Positions 61,539 to 64,000 of a stretch of DNA of 64,000 nucleotides are shown piece by piece. Origin of the DNA: Musa acuminata AAA Group (taxonomy: Eukaryota > Streptophyta > Magnoliopsida > Zingiberales > Musaceae); assembly GCF_036884655.1 (NCBI RefSeq), contig NC_088356.1, positions 9,590,001 through 9,654,000 of the forward strand, written 5' to 3'. Both the position numbers and the translations under genes were made by a program. Each line of letters starts with the position of its first letter. The first letter of the stretch is position 1. Under the pieces are notes generated by a model. That model did no database searches and was not told the origin of the DNA. It saw only the letters and a list, made by a program, of their open reading frames with translations.

Positions 61539-63344
61539 ATGGCTCAGGCCTCCCTTCGCGTCAGTCGCTCGCTCCACTCTCCGCACACCGAGAGTGCTCC
61601 TCCTCAGAAACCCCTCGTTTCTCCCTCTAGGAGGGACCTCCTCATCTCTCCTTCGAAGGTCCCAGTCCTTGAAGGGTTGACTCAGAAGAGAAGAATGTCA
61701 CAATTGCTTCCTCCTCTAGAGAAGCCCAGAGGTCCACCGCTATCTCATCCACTAGTTAGCAGTGCCCCTCCACTGAACCCTGTACAGAAAGTGCTAGCTT
61801 CCATTCTCGACGCCGTGGAGAGCGGTATCGTTGCAGGGTTGGAGGGTAAACGTCCTCTCCCTCGCTCTGTCGACCCAGCCGTGCAGATCTCTGGCAACTT
61901 CACGCCCGTTCCTGAGTCGCCGCCGGTCCACGGGCTGGAAGTCACCGGTCGCATTCCGCCAGCGCTGTTCGGCGTTTACGTGCGCAATGGTGCCAACCCG
62001 ATGTTTCCACCGGCTGGCGGGCACCACCTCTTTGACGGCGACGGCATGATCCATGCCGTCTCGCTCTCTGGCCCTGCAGATGCTTCCTATTCTTGCCGGT
62101 ACACTCGCACGAGCCGCCTCTTGCAGGAGGCAGCTCTCGGCCGGACCGTGTTCCCCAAGGCTATCGGCGAGCTTCACGGTCACTCGGGAATCGCTCGACT
62201 TGCTTTATTCTACCTTCGAACCGCGGCCGGGATCGTAAATCCCGCGAATGGCACGGGCGTGGCGAATGCCGGACTTGTGTACTTCGGCGGCCGTCTTTTG
62301 GCCATGTCAGAAGATGACCTCCCGTACCACGTGCGCGTCACCGCCGACGGAGATCTCGAGACGGTGGGACGGCATAGCTTCGCTGGGCAGCAGGTTACTT
62401 CGATGATAGCGCATCCGAAGATCGATCCGGTGAGCGGCGAGCTGTTCGCGCTGAGCTATGACGTGATCTGCAAGCCCTACTTGAAGTACTTTTACGTGCA
62501 CCCGATCACAGGGAAGAAGTCAGCCGACGTCGCCATCACCCTCCGCCAGCCCACCATGATCCACGACTTTGCCATCACCGAGAACTACGCCATCATCCCC
62601 GACCAACAAGTGGTCTTCGAGCTCTCAAGGATGTTGCATGGCGGCTCGCCCGTGCGGTGCGACCGCAGCAAGACCCCCCGGTTCGGGGTGCTGCCTAGGT
62701 ACGACTCCGACGAATCCAGGATCCGATGGATCGACGTGCCCGGCTGCTTCTGCTTCCACCTGTGGAACGCGTGGGAGGAGACGTGCCGCGAAGGGAAGGG
62801 GCGGACGGTGGTGATCATCGGGTCGTGCATGTCACCGCCCGATGCCATATTCTCAGATGTGGAGGACGCGGCGGCGCCCATCCGGACGGTGCTATCGGAG
62901 ATCCGGCTCGACTTGGAGACGGAGGAATCGAGCCGGAGGGAGATTGCACCCGGGCTGAACCTGGAGGCAGGTCAGATTAACCGGGCTCGTCTCGGCAGGA
63001 AGACTCGGTTTGCGTATCTGGCGATCGCGGAGCCGTGGCCCAGGTGCGGCGGGGTGGCGAAGGTGGACCTGGAAACCGGGGAGGTCAGGCGGTTTGACTA
63101 CGGGGGTGACCGGTTCGGTGGCGAGCCCATGTTTGTTCCCCTCCGCGCCGACGGAAGCGGGGAGGAAGACGAGGGGTTCGTGGTGGAATTCGTGCACGAT
63201 GAGAGTCAAGGCATGTCGCAGCTTCTGATCGTGAACGGGCGGAGCATGGACTTGGAGGCGATGGTGAGGTTACCGTCGAGGGTACCGTATGGATTCCACG
63301 GCACGTTCGTAAGGTCCGATGATCTCCGTCGGCAACAGCAGTAG
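61539..63344 (+). CDS. NCED: 9-cis-epoxycarotenoid dioxygenase (abscisic acid biosynthesis)
   Basis: Plastid non-haem iron enzyme that cleaves 9-cis-violaxanthin or 9'-cis-neoxanthin to xanthoxin, the committed step to abscisic acid. A single exon of 601 aa starts at ATG 61539; intronless coding regions are normal for NCED. A Ser/Arg-rich transit peptide is followed by the amphipathic helix [18 protein letters not shown] that NCEDs use to reach the thylakoid membrane. The carotenoid oxygenase domain begins about residue 115, with [11 protein letters not shown] and [12 protein letters not shown]. The four iron ligands are visible: H292 (MIAHPKID), H342 (IHDFAITE), H407 (FHLWNAWEE) and H587 (YGFHGTFV). 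Conserved blocks and length look complete, so it is probably functional. Which NCED paralogue it is cannot be decided here. Confidence 0.96.
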   Translation: MAQASLRVSRSLHSPHTESAPPQKPLVSPSRRDLLISPSKVPVLEGLTQKRRMSQLLPPLEKPRGPPLSHPLVSSAPPLNPVQKVLASILDAVESGIVAGLEGKRPLPRSVDPAVQISGNFTPVPESPPVHGLEVTGRIPPALFGVYVRNGANPMFPPAGGHHLFDGDGMIHAVSLSGPADASYSCRYTRTSRLLQEAALGRTVFPKAIGELHGHSGIARLALFYLRTAAGIVNPANGTGVANAGLVYFGGRLLAMSEDDLPYHVRVTADGDLETVGRHSFAGQQVTSMIAHPKIDPVSGELFALSYDVICKPYLKYFYVHPITGKKSADVAITLRQPTMIHDFAITENYAIIPDQQVVFELSRMLHGGSPVRCDRSKTPRFGVLPRYDSDESRIRWIDVPGCFCFHLWNAWEETCREGKGRTVVIIGSCMSPPDAIFSDVEDAAAPIRTVLSEIRLDLETEESSRREIAPGLNLEAGQINRARLGRKTRFAYLAIAEPWPRCGGVAKVDLETGEVRRFDYGGDRFGGEPMFVPLRADGSGEEDEGFVVEFVHDESQGMSQLLIVNGRSMDLEAMVRLPSRVPYGFHGTFVRSDDLRRQQQ

Positions 63345-63569
63345 TGTTCCGTTCGTCCCTCAGTTTTGAGATTTGCTCTTCGATCGGGCGATGGTGATCG
63401 ACCGGACTGCAAGTACTCTTCTCTGCAACCTTCTCGTTTCTGTTCCTCGCCACATGTACACATCTGTCATCTAGTAGATCGTTGCCTTTACACATACACA
63501 CCTGTCATCAAGTAGAAAGTTTCGATTGAAGAACATCAATTTTCCTCACAAAAAATACGTTGATTGGAC

Positions 63570-63603
<34 letters not shown>

Positions 63604-64000
63604 CTGACATAAAATTACATGATAATAATATAATTATAATTTTATACTTATAAAAGTAATACAGCAGAGTATGGCACCAACTACAACTTGGCAAAACATA
63701 TGTATCCACTTCTTCGCGACAAAGGAATCCTCGAAGAAAGAACTAAAAGGTCGCACAAGACGATCAAATGTGGTGTGTGCCAATTATATAAGTTGGAGGT
63801 CGCATCCCTTTCAGCTCCCGTGGTGAATCTATGAGAATATCCGAAGACAATGACACGCCACCAACTAATAATGCTGCTCTCCGTACGACTTGTAGTTTGT
63901 TATATGTAGCATGATGAGGCACACTTTCTCTGATACCATGCAGCGAGAAGCATACAGATATGTCTTTCTGGCCGGTGATCTCAGAAAGAAATGCTTATAG
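63345..64000. other. NCED 3' UTR and downstream sequence
   Basis: Probable 3' UTR to about 63540, then an (AT)n run at 63570-63602 and sequence with no recognised gene up to the window end. Confidence 0.45.
63570..63602. repeat. (AT)n microsatellite
   Basis: About 32 bases of alternating TA just after the NCED 3' region. Confidence 0.9.

Noticed and set aside
1..64000. tRNA, rRNA, CRISPR array, bacterial operon or known microRNA
   Set aside because: None was recognisable by eye. Repeats here are microsatellites, minisatellites or LTRs, not spaced CRISPR repeats.

Overview
This is a nuclear chromosome segment of a plant. Genes carry GT-AG introns, intergenic DNA is AT-rich, and Ty1-copia and Ty3-gypsy LTR retrotransposons are nested in it. 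Several genes are plant-specific: a chloroplast NCED, a YUCCA auxin enzyme, a MUR3-type xyloglucan galactosyltransferase, a plant GATA factor, a VARLMGL/DUF4378 protein and an LRR receptor kinase. GC-rich coding exons and the style of the LTRs (modules of GGTACCGCC / GCGGTGCCACC) suggest a monocot, most likely Zingiberales (banana family). That last step is inference; nothing in the window proves it.

Layout. 1-2760: tail and 3' LTR of an old SIRE-like copia element, directly followed by a decayed copia RT/RNase H fossil. 2760-7190: AT-rich intergenic DNA. 7190-12650: TRM/LONGIFOLIA-like gene (+). 12650-16780: intergenic, with a ~515 bp fold-back repeat at 15751-16267. 16780-23000: LRR receptor-like kinase (+), 26 LRRs, one intron inside the kinase domain. 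24970-27200: MUR3-like galactosyltransferase (+), intronless coding region. 30126-33261: non-autonomous gypsy element whose interior has become minisatellite arrays. 34771-35708: GATA factor (+), two exons. 38160-38650: ~130 bp tandem repeats. 39613-53050: three retroelements nested in one another. 54253-55721: YUCCA flavin monooxygenase (-), three exons. 61539-63344: NCED (+), intronless.

The six genes form no operon-like unit; each has its own promoter and UTR space. By family function, two make hormones (YUCCA for auxin, NCED for abscisic acid), one builds cell-wall xyloglucan (MUR3), one affects cell shape or cortical microtubules (TRM), one perceives signals (LRR-RLK) and one regulates transcription (GATA).

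The most informative part is the nested retroelement block. A SIRE-like LTR was split by a Tnt1-like copia element that has lost its reverse transcriptase. That copia element was then hit inside its gag by a young 8.66 kb gag-only element with 2.5 kb, nearly identical LTRs and a perfect 5-bp target-site duplication. No tRNA, rRNA, CRISPR array or recognisable microRNA was seen.
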